From Strigamia acuminata (lineage: Eukaryota; Arthropoda; Chilopoda; Geophilomorpha; Linotaeniidae), in contig OX442318.1 in assembly GCA_949358305.1 (NCBI GenBank), forward strand, positions 11,946,517 to 12,010,516: a stretch of 64,000 nucleotides of DNA, written 5' to 3'. The translations under genes were made by a program, and so were the position numbers. The first letter of the stretch is position 1. Every line of letters begins with the position of its first letter. Shown here piece by piece: positions 13,101-24,950 of this stretch. The notes below the pieces were generated by a model. It was not told the DNA's origin and did no database searches. It was given only the letters and a program-made list of their open reading frames with translations.

Positions 13101-14388
13101 ACAATAAATTCCCCTTTTTACTGCTTTACTAAATTGGTGCTAAGTCACTTATTCTCCTTACAAGCGAACTTTAAGTATTTGTTTAACCAATTTGAACGCA
13201 CCTAATTATTTTTGTGAATCCGCCCGATCGAAACAAAACAACACATCGGCTTTAGTAAATGTTTATCAAATTTGTTTTAAATTTCTTACACTGTAATTAC
13301 ATTTTCTCTAAAGCATTGAGTCAAAAATAAAAATTGTAAACATTTCTGTAATAATAAACTTAAAAAAAAAATGCATAGGAAATTCCAAGAAGTAATTGCA
13401 AGTCATTAAAAAATTATTGATTAGCTCAGATTTACCACAGAGATATAAAAAAGATCATTGCAAAGCCGTATTATTATGTGTGCCAATATCCAGCATAGGA
13501 TTTGCTCATCAATGAATTCGACCACATCCTCCACAGCCACACACCAATGGCAATTGCTCTAGTTGTGCACGCTCCAATTCCAATCATAATTACAGCCTTG
13601 GCTATATTCCACCTGAATAATTTGGCGCCACAAAGATAAGCTTCATTAATATTTAACACACAACCCACAACAGAGTAATTTTGCAAATTGATAACACTTT
13701 GGAGGCAATTACTTTTCCTCAGGTAAATTACCAACTCCAAATTCACTCCTTTCCCCCTTTTCTTTTTCATTCTTAAACTAAATTCCGTACCAACAATTAA
13801 CTACGTAAAGTTGTTTCTCACCCACCTCCTTATCCAAATGCTTATGTTATTTAATGTTTTTATTTAATGTTATTAAACAAATCAATATTATTTTGATCCG
13901 TCGTCACGAGGCTCCGAAGAGATAATCCGGCACTGCAAAAAGGTTTTAGCCTCGGCGTAGTAAAAAAACAAACTACGTAAGTTTTATAACTCCAAGAAAA
14001 ACTAACCTCTTCCATTTCTCCAGCATAAAAAGTTGTTGCAGCAAACTCCGTAATGAAAAACTGCTTGCCTGTTAATAAACTTTTGTCTATAAAAGCATTG
14101 GAAATGGCCGCCCTTGCTATTAACCAAATAAAAAGCATCCAATCCTTAAATCAGCATTAAAAACTCCCAATGTTACAAAGGGTAAAAGCCAAAAGTTGAC
14201 TTTGCTCTTGGTTACCACCCTATATACTTTTATGGGGGATCAGGCAAAAGGTTGCCAAATGGGATTCAATAAGCAGGAAACGTGTGATTCCCACTTCAAA
14301 AACTTCCTGTTCTAGAACCCCCACTTTACTACTACTACTACTCTCACCAAAGTGGGAGCGAATCTAACGGTCCGTTAACTTTTTTCCT

Positions 14389-14432
14389 AAAATAAAAATA
14401 AAAATAAAAATAAAAACAATAATAAAAATAAA

Positions 14433-14463
<31 letters not shown>

Positions 14464-14470
14464 CAAATAT
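14389..14470. repeat. AAAAT microsatellite
   Basis: Interrupted runs of AAAAT / AATAA. Confidence 0.9.
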
Positions 14471-15239
14471 AAATATGTTACCAAAGCCGGACAAGATAAT
14501 TTTTCATTTTTATCCCACTCCTCTTTCCCTTCTTAGCAAAACTCATTAACAACACTTTCACACCTAAAAACACAGTAAAAAAAGCAAATCTTCATTCTCG
14601 CAGTCCCCTAGAAACAAAAGTAAACAGTTAAAAGATGAGGGGGGACAGCCGGAGTGTGGAAAATAACAGTATGCAAATCCCAAGCATGGATTCGTGATCA
14701 GGGTTTGCAAACGGCACAGACACACACACAGCCAAATAGGTTTACCGAAGTTGCTCAGGGAATGACTATATCCATCTCAACCCCGTTCATTCGCTCACTA
14801 ACAGTCTTTGCCAAAGCACGTCCTTGCCAAACGACTTGTTCCCAACGCCCGCTAAAGAACCCTCTGGAGATTTTCTTAAAGAAAAGAAAGAGAAAAAAAA
14901 GCATTACGTTCAACCTTCTTCGACAACGACAATCTTTCCCACTTAACCAGGTCTGCACCCCCTGCTGCTGAGGTTTGCATGAACGACGGAATTCGTAGAG
15001 AGAAAGCAGTGAGTAGTTAGAATGTAAATGCAGAGCGCGCTACCAACATTCATTAAACTTGCTTTATTTTAAACAATTAATTGAATTTTTAATTTGTTTT
15101 TGGCAAGAGTTTTGCTGCTTCAGCAACGTGGTGTTGTCGCGTGCTGTTAACGCTTTGGTTGTTTTCTTAAAAATAATCAATTGAAATAAGTGTTATTTAC
15201 GCTTTTGAAGATCAAAGTATAATTTGTTGAGACATTTTT

Positions 15240-15620
15240 TTACTGTAAAACTGCACTTTTTATCTGCAAAACTGCATTTTTCACTCCAAAACTACTGCAT
15301 TTTTCACTGCAAAACTGCATTTTTCACTGCAAAACTGCATTTTTCACGTTAAAAACTGCATTTTTCACGTTAAAAACTGCATTTTTCACGTTAAAAACTG
15401 CATTTTTCACGTTAAAACTGCATTTTTCACGTTAAAAACTGCATTTTTCACGTTAAAAACTGCATTTTTTACGTTGAAAACTACATATATAACTTGCAAA
15501 ACTACATTTATAACTTGCAAAACAGAATTTTTCACGGACAAACTGAATTTTTCACGGGCAAAACTGAATTTTTCACGTGCAAAACTGAATTTTTCACGTG
15601 CAAAACTAAATTTTCCATAT
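15240..15620. repeat. 20-21-bp minisatellite (CTGCATTTTTCACGTTAAAAA)
   Basis: About seventeen units, cleanest at 15330-15480. Related but decayed units with TGCA plus T-runs continue to about 16035. Minus-strand open frames (KFSFARE-type heptads) come from the 21-bp units. Confidence 0.9.
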
Positions 15621-17279
15621 ACAATACTGCACTCTGGCATCGCATAGAACGATACTTACAGTATTAGGTAAATAAATGCAGTTTTTAGAATGTAAAGCGC
15701 ATTTATTGCACGTAAAAGTGCATTGATTGTGTGTACAAGTGCATATTTGAGTACAAAGTCCAATTTTTGGATTCGAAAAAAGCATTTTTTTAATACAAAG
15801 ATGCATTCTTCTACCTCCAAAGTGCAAGAATGTCTTTTACAAATAAAAAAAAGTCCTTCAGATGCAAAACAACCCAATGCACTTTATGAATAGAATATTC
15901 ACTTTTTATTTAGATCATACTTTGCATTCCTGTCAATAAAAATCCAACTTTTTGATGCAAAAGTGCACTTCTTACGTGCACAAACGCTGCACGTTTTAGC
16001 TACATCAATAATGCACTCCATCGATGCACGAAAACTACAATTTTAGGTGAAAAGTTAAGCCCCAAGAATAAATCATGCCAATCCGCTTTGCTTCGCAATA
16101 AGGCTCATTTCTAGATAAATTGCTACTGACTGCTCGTTAAAAGCAGCAAAACAAACTTGCACACACCCTGCCTCAACAAACGCAGCACTTCCGTCTCCTA
16201 ACACAACCATTTTACAAAAACAAAAACTTTTACAAAAACAAAAACATTTACACCAAAAAATTCCTCCTCATTTTTCCAAACCAAAATCCCATCTAATTAC
16301 ACAAGCCCATTATTAAGTATTTACAAAATCAATCAATAAAATCGATAAATCATTTCAAATAACCAAAACTATACCATAACTGAAAAAAAAAATCCAAAAA
16401 AAAAATCAAATCTTTCCTTCTTTTGCAAACTTGAGCCCTTCTTGCATTGAAAACGATTTTAAAAGAAGAAGAGGAGAGGAGAGGAGAGTGCACGTTTTGT
16501 CCAACCATTTCTCATTCAAAGAAAAAGAAATCCTGATTCCTTTCTTTACTTTTTCATATCTCCGTTCTCCCTTCTCCTTCTTTCGTTGCACAATTGATTA
16601 AATACCCAGAATCCTTTTCCTCAGACACAGTTGAGATAGAAATGGAGAAGGCGTATATATATATATAAAGACTTGATTTCCCTCTGGGTTTTACCCCCTT
16701 AAAAGATGGAGAACGCTAACTAAATCCCAAATACACAATCGTGATTCCTTTTCTATCATTTCTTACAGTTAAAAAAATGACAGCAAACTAGACAGTCCAT
16801 AAAGTATCTTGCTTTAACAAGAATTGTCATCACTCTTGAGAAATTTGGTCGCGAATAATTTATAGTGGAGATAACAATTTTCAATAGGAAAATTATTCCG
16901 CCAATCAGGAGACGACGCTGTGTGGAAAATGCCCATAGGTAGCGACAAGCTGTAAGGGATTTCCCTTTAATGGCATAATGCTAATATTCGTGTATTTTAA
17001 TAAACATAGGCTCATTTTGTTCGTCTCAGCGAGCTGATTCCAAATATGTATGGGAGAAGGAAAAAGTACCTGCCGCAAACTGTGTATTTTTCTGTTCGAT
17101 TGGTTAAAGCATCATTTATTTTGTTTTTAGTTCGCAACTAATATTATAGGGGATGCAATACGTAAACAATAATAATAAATAAGTTTGAACCATTTGGTGG
17201 TGGTTTTAAACACTACTGGTAAAAGCCAAAAGCTGTTAACTGAAGTGCTCTTCACTAATGCAGCAAAGCCAGCTAAGAA

Positions 17280-17335
17280 GTTATGCTGGAGCTTTAAGGG
17301 GCAGAAAATTTTCAAGTTGAATATTTAATTAAATA
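17280..17335. mobile_element. Possible end of the CTTCTCCCAATT family
   Basis: TTTAAGGGGCAGAAAATTTTC then a GAATATT run resembles the right end of the element at 3387-3873 (CTAAGGGGCAAAATTTTC). The rest is too diverged to follow. Confidence 0.35.
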
Positions 17336-17486
17336 AATGATCAATCACTACAAATTTCACCTGAAATTTAGTTTATTATCACATAAACAAAATCACAAAT
17401 TTTTACCAAAAAAAATCAGCAATAAAATAATTTTCCTATTCAACAAAGTACTTGTCCCTAAATACATACAGCCTTATGCCTCCGAG

Positions 17487-17570
17487 GGTTAATAATTTAT
17501 TGGATGAAAAGTCGCCCTCAAATAATAGCCGCGGCTATAATTCGAGGGCAACTACAATTTAAGGCTATTA
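17487..17570. mobile_element. Fragment related to the TACCGTATTT element at 50574
   Basis: Shares TAGCCGCGGCTAT, ATTCGAGGGCAACT and GCCCTC with the interior of the 50574-50816 element; the terminal repeats are missing. Confidence 0.5.
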
Positions 17571-18787
17571 ATCAATGAATTTCAAAACATTGTCGCGCGG
17601 AGAAGCGGTTCCGTTTACCGACTGGTTTCTACGCACATTTTGATCTAGTTTAGTTCAATAAATCATCCATAGATGGCGTATAGCCACTATGACATCATGG
17701 GATGATCAACTAGATTACTAGATTACTAGATTGAAGGGAATAGGAGTTAACCTTAGAACCAAAGAAACCCAATTAAATCAGTTCTCCTCGAGCCCTTGAA
17801 TTGATAACTGACGACCGGTATAAAAGAAGCGCGACAATTTACCAAAATTAAAATTTAACCGTTATGCGCATTACTTTCTGTCGTTGGTTTATTCATAACA
17901 CGTAAGCCTATTTCATGTTCTTTAATTTAATTTTCACCACTTAATGCTGATTAAATATTTCATTGTTCATGTATCACAGTTGAGCACAAGGGAATGGATT
18001 GGCATGTTTCCAACCCAGCTATTGTCATACTTGAGGTATTGACATTGTTAGTAATTTTGCAGGAAAGACAGTTATTAAAGATCTCACTCTTCAAGGGGAC
18101 CATACAACAATAGGCGAGTGTTTATTCAGCTTAGTCAATATTATAAACAAACATGGGCATTTGTTGAACATTTATTAGCACCATAAACAATTAGTGCACA
18201 CTGATGAGCTTTTTAACATCACATTGCAACTGCAGGTCAAACTGTAACCATAAATAGCAAATATTGAGTACAACTTGTGATATCAATCTTTATCTTTATG
18301 CGGCAAGCAATTCTGCTCCTATTTATTAATGTTGTGAAAAATTACCATTCAGGTGATGATTAAAACAAGTGTATCATGTTCAATTGACTAAGCAATTAGT
18401 TGCCATGCTCCAAATTGAAAACTACAATATAAATACATGTAATATTAAATTGAAAATTCAACAACAGTTGTATGTAATTGAATTTATATCTTAAATAAAT
18501 TTTGTCGAAAAGCCGAAAACTAATTACTTGTTTTTTTTTTATCTGTTTAAAATTGGCGCCATTAATGTCATTGTTGAGTAAACTGTAGCTAAAGCATGTT
18601 CAATTGAGATCTCCTTTCCCAAATTGAACGCACCTAGTATAATTTAGCAGTAAAAACAAGGTTATAATGTATATTTAAGACAATATTTTAGAGTCAGCTG
18701 CGACTAAATAAGCAAACACATTAAATCCCTTGAAAGCATTTGTAAAGTCAACTTATTACCCAAAATAGAGCAACATAAATCACTTAC

Positions 18788-19084
18788 ATTGCACATCCAA
18801 AGTGAAAGTCTCTGAGGAAATGCCGGTTCCGACCGAATTGCGCACTTGACATCCATACACTCCTTGATCTCCGCGTGTCACATTGTGGAAAACCAACTTC
18901 ATTTGGTCGGCCACTCCATCCATGATCTCCAGATGTGCGCCCAAACGCAATGGTCTATCATCACGAAGCCAACGCTTTCCTGTGATTTGACGCGGATTGG
19001 ACACGTAGGCGCAGGTGATGGTTGCCGAGTCCCCTTCTTGCACTGTCATGTTACCGTCTGGCGATAAGGTCACTATGGGAGGAT
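18788..19084 (-). CDS. Sidestep-like receptor, exon encoding Ig domain 4
   Basis: The exon has 99 codons, phase 1-1, donor GTAAGTG after 18788. With the T from the previous exon it opens Y-PPIVTLSPDGNMTVQEGD, continues SATITC (first cysteine), a degenerate RW tryptophan (KRWLRDDRPL) and ends TRGDQGVYGC (second cysteine, D-x-G-x-Y-x-C), then QVRNSVGTG and LDVQ. This is a C2/I-type Ig domain of standard length. Two sequons (NMT, NVT) are present. The acceptor AG at 19085-19086 follows directly on an ATTT microsatellite. Reading on upstream through it stays open, because a 4-bp repeat codes the cycle Y-L-F-I, so retained intron would not immediately stop the frame on this side. Confidence 0.88.
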
Positions 19085-19106
19085 CTAAAATAAATAAATA
19101 AATGAA

Positions 19107-19153
<47 letters not shown>
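19085..19153 (-). repeat. ATTT microsatellite forming the Ig4 3' splice site region
   Basis: On the minus strand about sixteen ATTT units run straight into TATTTTAG, the acceptor of the Ig4 exon, in place of an ordinary polypyrimidine tract. Confidence 0.9.
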
Positions 19154-19536
19154 GCATGTCGGTCTCTACAACTGGTTTGTGCCAGCGTACAGTAACCATA
19201 CGGTTCAAAAATAGATACAAACTATTTTGAATTGCAACTACAAATAAAATGCTCAATTCAAGAAAATGCTATAGATTTTGAAATGCAATAGATTGTGAAA
19301 TATATTTTTGAACCGTAGATCGAGAAGTGATGAGTATAACGTGTCATCGGTCCGTGCGCGCTCTAGTGACTATTACCCGAATTAATCAAATTCAAAATGG
19401 CGAGTCAGAGCTGGCCGCACATTTACAAACTGCAAACGCTTCAGGAATCCCCGTGCTGATTTCGTGGCCAGGAATGACTATTGCATCAATAGTTCGAACA
19501 GCAATGAGATTATGAATTCAACGTCTGTGTTGGTGT

Positions 19537-20252
19537 TATACCCCGTTCGCACTACAGAGTTAAGCTAGCTGTAATATAACACCTTGGTGTTATATTTCAA
19601 CCAAAATTAACAACTTAAAATTTTCGAGACTTTATTCGACCCCAACTTTGATATGATGATCTGGGATGACTTATACTCAGAATATATTGAAGCTGAATTA
19701 AATGATAGCGAAGATGCAGATGCATAAAATGATTACATAAAGATTTTTCTCCCATTAATGTTGTTGTAACTTTTAAATATTTTAGGACAAAATTTGAATT
19801 GTCTTAGTTTGTCCAATGTGGCTCCCATGGAGTGCACTAACAGTCCTGCATCTCGTTTCCAAGACTGGAACACTTCTCTGCACTTCTCACGTGTAAGAGT
19901 AGACCATTCATCACAAACAACTTTCCATAGTCCTTCTATGATGTTGGTCTTTCGACGAACCAGGTGCTGTTTTAAGAAACCAAATCCAAAAAGGTTCACG
20001 AGACTGATGTCTGATGATTTGGTGGGTATGTCCTCTTAACTAATATATTTAAGCCTAACTGTAGCCTTCAGGTTTTCGAGGTAACCCTTCTTGGAAAGCA
20101 TTTTGACCATAACATCAACTTCTGTACCACGACGTGGCACCATATTTGAACTGACAGTTATGTCCATTCTTGTAATTCGAGACTAATGTTCAGATTAAAT
20201 GATGAAACAAACAAAATTTAAATGTGATGTGTGTAGTTCGGACGGGATATTA
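19537..20252 (-). mobile_element. Decayed Tc1-like DNA transposon
   Basis: Imperfect inverted ends TACCCCGTTCGCACTACA (left) and TGTAGTTCGGACGGGATA (right) flank a minus-strand fragment of transposase. The element is too short for a complete Tc1 transposase (usually about 340 residues). Confidence 0.6.
19770..20035 (-). pseudogene. Tc1-like transposase fragment, C-terminal part
   Basis: The frame reads DIPTKSSD, a decayed form of the D-W-P-x-x-S-P-D block, then VNLFGFGFLKQHL in place of the usual P-I-E-N-L-W-G-F-L-K. After that it is well kept: RRKTNIIEGLWKVV, DEWSTLT, EKCREVFQSWKR and LLVHSMG. This is the end of the DDE domain and the C-terminus in Tc1-like transposases. The third catalytic acid position (E of I-E-N-L-W) is lost here. 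A stop lies just upstream. A short upstream minus-strand frame near 20160-20040 (VPRRGTEVDVM) could be an N-terminal remnant, but that is uncertain. Not functional. Confidence 0.65.
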
Positions 20253-21385
20253 GTCTGATTTCTTTTGCTTTGTATGACCCAGTAACATTGTAACATTTCC
20301 TAGGTAACCGACTCATTACAATCCAAAATCCAATCTTAAAACATTTTAAGCTTTTCCCCCACTTTTATTGAGCCTTTAAAATAAAAAATATAAAAAAAAA
20401 AAATAATAATAAAAAACAGTGCGGCCATATTAAAGAAATAAATTTCAGATGATGGTACCAATATTTTTTTGCCTGTGCATAACAAACTTCATTTTCACTC
20501 AAAACCAAATTTCTCCACAGATGCAGACACTAAACCAAACGTTATATCAAAGATCCTTTCTCCCTTGACTACACTGTCACCTTCCCCTCCTCCAACTTGT
20601 TCTTTCTTTTATTATGTACAACATGCAGTGGTGATTCCCTAATAAAATTTCTCATAAATTCCAACCAGCAGGCACCAACTCAAACCTCCATAAATTATAA
20701 ACCTTTCCTTTTTTAATTTAAAATTTTTTAAAAATTATTCTATTATATTAAAAAAAACTAATAAACTTAAAACTCCAAAAGCTGATCTTATAAAAAAAAA
20801 AGTATATCCAAACCACCCACTAAAGATTTCAAACAAGTGCAGTGTAAACATCCTTCAAGGGGAAATCATTGTGAAAATGTTTGCTTGCATGACCCTTTCT
20901 CGCAGAAAGTAAAGACCTAACTTCAAAAATGTTGAAAGAAGCCCATGTGTGTTAAAACATGGCTTAAATCTACATAAACACATCTTAATTGTATTTTAAT
21001 TTGTTTACACAACTGCCCGTGTGAAATGATTCAGAGAAGTTTACTCGAAATGAACTCGTGTGCAAAACCTTCCCTAAAAGTCAAACCACCAATAGATCTT
21101 ACAATACCAACACGCAATTGTACACTACATTTGCAGACATTGATCTAGATCTCTCTTTTGTAGAAGTTATTAGTTATGATCTTCAGAAAGTAACTTTTTA
21201 CGTGCATATGACACGGTATCAGGGCTTAAATCTACTTTAACCATGGAATTGTTCCTTAATGCGTGAATACGGCGCGTATACTCTGAGCCGATACAACGTT
21301 GTCCTATTTCCAGCCGTATCACTGGTGTAGTGGCACAAAAAAAGTAGCCCAAAACACCAGAATTGTAATCGAACTCCAGACATTA

Positions 21386-21770
21386 GAGAGTTTGCGGAAT
21401 GCATTTTTCCCTTACAGTTAAAGACTATACAGCAGGGGTCGGCAAGGAATTTTAAGTGGGGTCCGGAAAAATTGAAAACTTTTATCGAGGTCCAGAAAAA
21501 GACAACAAAATGAAACAAAAAGAACACAAAAAGATCAAAAACATAAAAAAAAACCAAAAAAATACCAAAAATACCAAAAAAATATATAATAAAAAATATC
21601 TGGCGGTCCAAGTTCGACCTTCCGCGGTCCGTATCCGGACCGCGGTCCGCTAGTTGCCGACCGCTGCTGTACGGTATAAAAATAGTGTAAGGAAAAAATA
21701 ATAAATTAAGTTTTTGCAGGATGCATTTTTCCCTTATCACTACACTATTTCAGCCAACTACTGACAGAAC
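21386..21770. mobile_element. Partial GAGAGTTTGCGG element, split by a hAT-like insertion
   Basis: Reads GAGAGTTTGCGGAATGCA, then TTTTTCCCTTACAGTTAAAG, and after the insertion GGTATAAAAATAGTG to CAGCCAACTACTGACAG. The same order, without the insertion, is found inverted at 42900 down to about 42760. Confidence 0.8.
21433..21666. mobile_element. hAT-like non-autonomous element with 8-bp target duplication
   Basis: The ends are CAGGGGTCGGCAA and TTGCCGACCGCTG. Flanks CTATACAG (21425-21432) and CTGTACGG (21667-21674) differ at two of 8 bases; the uninterrupted relative at 42390-42900 has CTATACGG at this point. An 8-bp duplication and CAGGGG-type ends are typical of hAT elements. The interior is A-rich, with CCGCGGTCCG repeats near the right end. 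Confidence 0.8.
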
Positions 21771-22540
21771 AATTCCCACGTAGAACACTATTTCAGCCAA
21801 CTACTGAGAGTACAATTCCCACACAGAACTACTTTTCCGCATAGTAGAGCACAGTCCACAGTTAGGCGTAATACGGCTGGAATTAGGTCAACGTTGTATC
21901 GGTTCAGATTACCTAATAAAATTTCTACAAGTTTGTTTCAGACCGTTCACATTTATCGATTAGTTTTTGAATTAAATCTTATTTATTTCCTTCAAGCGGT
22001 GAGACAGTGAACTAAATGTACAAATTTCTTCATTTTACACAATCAAGTTGCCTTCAAATTGAGAAAAAGTGGTCAAGAATGAAAAATTAGGGTTAATAAG
22101 TTAGGCGTGTACCATAAAAGCAAAGTAATTTAGTTTAATTTAGATGAATTGACCCACAAGAGTAAATATTCAGTGGTCTTGAATGAAGGCAGGGTTAAGC
22201 CCAAGAAGAGAAGTAGTAAAGCCCACATAAATTGTACAAACAAGGCATGTAAACAAGGACATTAGACGACCGTTGCTCCTTGTACTGGAGTCAGAAAAAG
22301 CCAGCCTTTTAACTCTGGCAGCAAGAATCTTATCCTAACATGGTGCCAAGTCTCGAGGCATTAAAAAGAAATTACAAATAAAAAACCAAAAATGTGTGAA
22401 TTGAATTGCACAATTAAAACAAATGGGACAAAATGAAAGTTTTAGAAATTTTTTCTTTCTTTTACTCTTTGCAAAAGAAAATATTTTTGCACAATTTTGC
22501 ACTGTTTCTATGAAAGAAAAATCATGGTTTTCAACAAGAT

Positions 22541-22715
22541 TTTTCTTACAATTAATGGTTTTTAAAAAAACATTTTTCCTAAAAATAATGATTTTTCAAC
22601 AATATTTTTCCTAAAAATAATGATTTTTCAACAATATTTTCCTAAAAATAATAATTTTTCAACAATATTTTCCTAAAAATAATGATTTTTCAACAATATT
22701 GTTCCTAAAAATAAT
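22541..22715. repeat. 31-32-bp minisatellite (CCTAAAAATAATGATTTTTC)
   Basis: Five to six units; CCTAAAAATAA recurs at 22578, 22610, 22641, 22672 and 22704. Confidence 0.85.
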
Positions 22716-23230
22716 GATTTTCATTAATTTTTTAAATATAACCTTCACATACCAAATTAGATGATTAAACTTGCATTTTTTCATTAACATCAACAAAATT
22801 TGCATGCAGAGAGAAATTTGGCAATTCCATTAATGCCATAGCATAACTTATATACAATTAGCAGAATAGATGCCACAAATATCAAGTGTTATTAGCTAAA
22901 ATAATTCATACATGTGTCACACAATATGGTATCACCATTAATTTACTCAGTGGTTTCATAGGCCTTCAACTATAGAAAACCACAAAAAATTTAACAGCTT
23001 TACATTTCTAATATAACTGATAAATATTTCTCTCGCATTATAAATTATCATTGCATAATAAGATTTACCTCTTGAAGGAATAGGCAGTGTATAAAGTTCA
23101 TCCATTAGGCGAGATTCAATTACACACTACCCTTTCCAACCAGAAAATTGTCTTAACTCTTTTCCATTCAAGATAAAAAGTTCAAATCTAATTTTCTTAA
23201 ACTTTTGAAACTATCTGCTAAAGACGAAAA

Positions 23231-23640
23231 ATAAAGAATTTTTATGCTAAAATAAAGAATTTTTATGCTAAAATAAAGAATTTTTATGCTAAAAAAATTG
23301 ATTTTTATGCTAAAAATATTGATTTTGATGCTAAAAAAATTGATTTTGATGCTAAAAAATTGATTTTGATGCTAAAAAAATTGATTTTGATGCTAAAAAA
23401 TATTAATTTTGATGCTAAAAAAATTGATTTTGATGCTAAAAAAAATTGATTTTATCTAAAAAAAAAATTGATTTTATCTAAAAAAAAATAATTTTATCTA
23501 AAAAAAATCGATTTTATCTAAAGAAAAAATTGATTTTATCTAAAAAAAATTAATTTTATCTAAAAAAAAATCGATTTTATCTAAAGAAAATTGATTTTAT
23601 CTAAAAAAAATTGATTTTATCTAAAACAAATTGATTTGAA
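23231..23640. repeat. 20-21-bp minisatellite (GATTTTGATGCTAAAAAAATT)
   Basis: About twenty units that change type along the array: AATAAAGAATTTTTATGCTA, then TTGATTTTGATGCTAAAA, then TTGATTTTATCTAAAAAA. Weakly related units run to about 23740. Confidence 0.9.
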
Positions 23641-24420
23641 TGCTAAAATTACTCTTTTAGGCATTAAAAAATGATTTTTCCTCTTCAACATAATTTTTCT
23701 GCCTTTAAATATGCTTTTTCTGCCTAAAAATTAAATTTAAAAAAAAATGATTATTTTAGCTAAAAGTTACTCCGTATTTTTTTTTGCTTAAGAATTTAAT
23801 TTTGCTGGAAAAAACACACACGAGCAACTGATGTTGCATCACGAAATAAAAATTCCAAAGTTTGGCAACAAAAAGGGTGGGAAACGATGGCATCTTGAGA
23901 ACCATGGCAACTGGAAATGCAGTCTGAAAACTTAGACGAGATCCGTTGTCGAATTTTGAATCCTGCACGAAGATTGAGTCATATTTTTTTCTCTCTTATC
24001 AATAACACCAGAGAATTTCAATATCGCATTCTCGATCAAAAAGTGGAGCAGAATAAGAGAGACAGAGTTGTCATCAGGACATTTCTCCCAAAAAGTGTTC
24101 AAATGTGACGTATGAAACAATGGCATCAAAATAGAATGGGCAATAAATCATAAATAAAGATGGTGTTTTATTTTGTTGCAGTTTGTTGGTTGGTGAGAAG
24201 GAATGACTTGTAAAGGCTTGATAATTAAGAGAATTTAAAAAACATGCTTTTATTTTAATTGTTTTAGAATTTTCTTATGAATTGTCTCATAAATTTGCAG
24301 AGGATATTCTGTAGAAATTTTTAATAAAAGGCAGAAAACTTTTCTAGATTTCAAGAAATTATTCTTATAAATTTCAGCACATTACCATGATTTTTAAAAA
24401 TTTGAAAAAACTTGAGTAAA

Positions 24421-24950
24421 TTTCCATAATTTCCACCAAGTTTCCAAAAATTTTAGCAAGTTTCTTAAAATTGTAACAAATTTCCAAAACTTGTAGCAAA
24501 TTTCCAAAACTTGTAGCAAATTTCCAAAACTTGTAGCAAATTTCCAAAAATTGTAGCAAATTTCCAAAAATTGTAGCAAATTTCCAAAAATTGTAGCAAA
24601 TTTCGAAAAATTGTAGCAAATTTCCAAAAATTGTAGCAAATTTCCAAAGATTGTAGCAAATTTCCAAAGATTGTAGCAAATTTCCAAAAATTGTAGCAAA
24701 TTTCCAAAAATTGTAGCAAATTTCCAAAAATTGTAGCAAATTTCCAAAAATTGTAGCAAATTTCCAAAAATTAAAGCAAATTTCCAAAATTTATAGCAAA
24801 TTTCCATGATTTTCATCAATTTTTCCACGATTTTCATCAATTTTTCCATGATTTCCACCACTTTTTCTATAATTCTCACTAATTTTTCCATAATTCTCAC
24901 TAACTCTTCCATAATTCTCAATAATATTTCCATAATTTTCACCAAATATT
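24421..24950. repeat. 20-bp minisatellite (TTTCCAAAAATTGTAGCAAA)
   Basis: Exact 20-bp register from 24421 to about 24810 (about nineteen units), then a diverged 21-bp form (TTTTTCCATAATTCTCACTAA) to about 24950. Because 20 is not a multiple of three, all three frames stay open together, giving false 100 to 190-codon frames. Confidence 0.93.

Larger units (their letters stand above)
1234..18787 (-). other. Intron between the Ig4 and Ig5 exons, 17.6 kb
   Basis: Non-coding. Minisatellites, inverted-repeat elements and two tRNA-Asp halves are listed separately. I see nothing definable in 1860-2640, 3880-4880, 5080-7480, 8200-9440, 10150-14380, 14480-15230, 16040-17270 and 17580-18780, apart from short homopolymer runs, an exact 22-bp doublet near 11620-11662 (AAAACAGTCACAAAAC core), a GA-rich run near 16468-16490, a short AT run near 16655-16668, and single GCACCT-type ends near 13195 and 18625 that match one terminus of the AGGTGCGTT family. 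Confidence 0.7.
21279..21910. mobile_element. TATACTCT-group element with GAACCGATACAACG ends, host of nested insertions
   Basis: Left GAGCCGATACAACGTTG...CCAGCCGTAT (21279-21319) and right ATACGGCTGG...CAACGTTGTATCGG (21871-21910) are inverted copies. The left end also has TATACTCT. The core CTGGTGTAG...ACACCAG is at 21322-21360. A second element with a GAGAGTTTGCGG end begins at about 21386 inside it. Confidence 0.75.

Noticed and set aside
11568-13205. AGGTGCGTTTC at 11573 and GAACGCACCT at 13194 as ends of one 1.6-kb element
   Set aside because: The sequences next to the tips are not inverted copies, so the pairing is probably chance.
19085-19256. Extension of the Ig4 frame upstream to 19256 as an in-frame exon start
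   Set aside because: The region is the ATTT microsatellite plus intron; the AG at 19085-19086 gives the correct phase and the expected Y-PP domain start.
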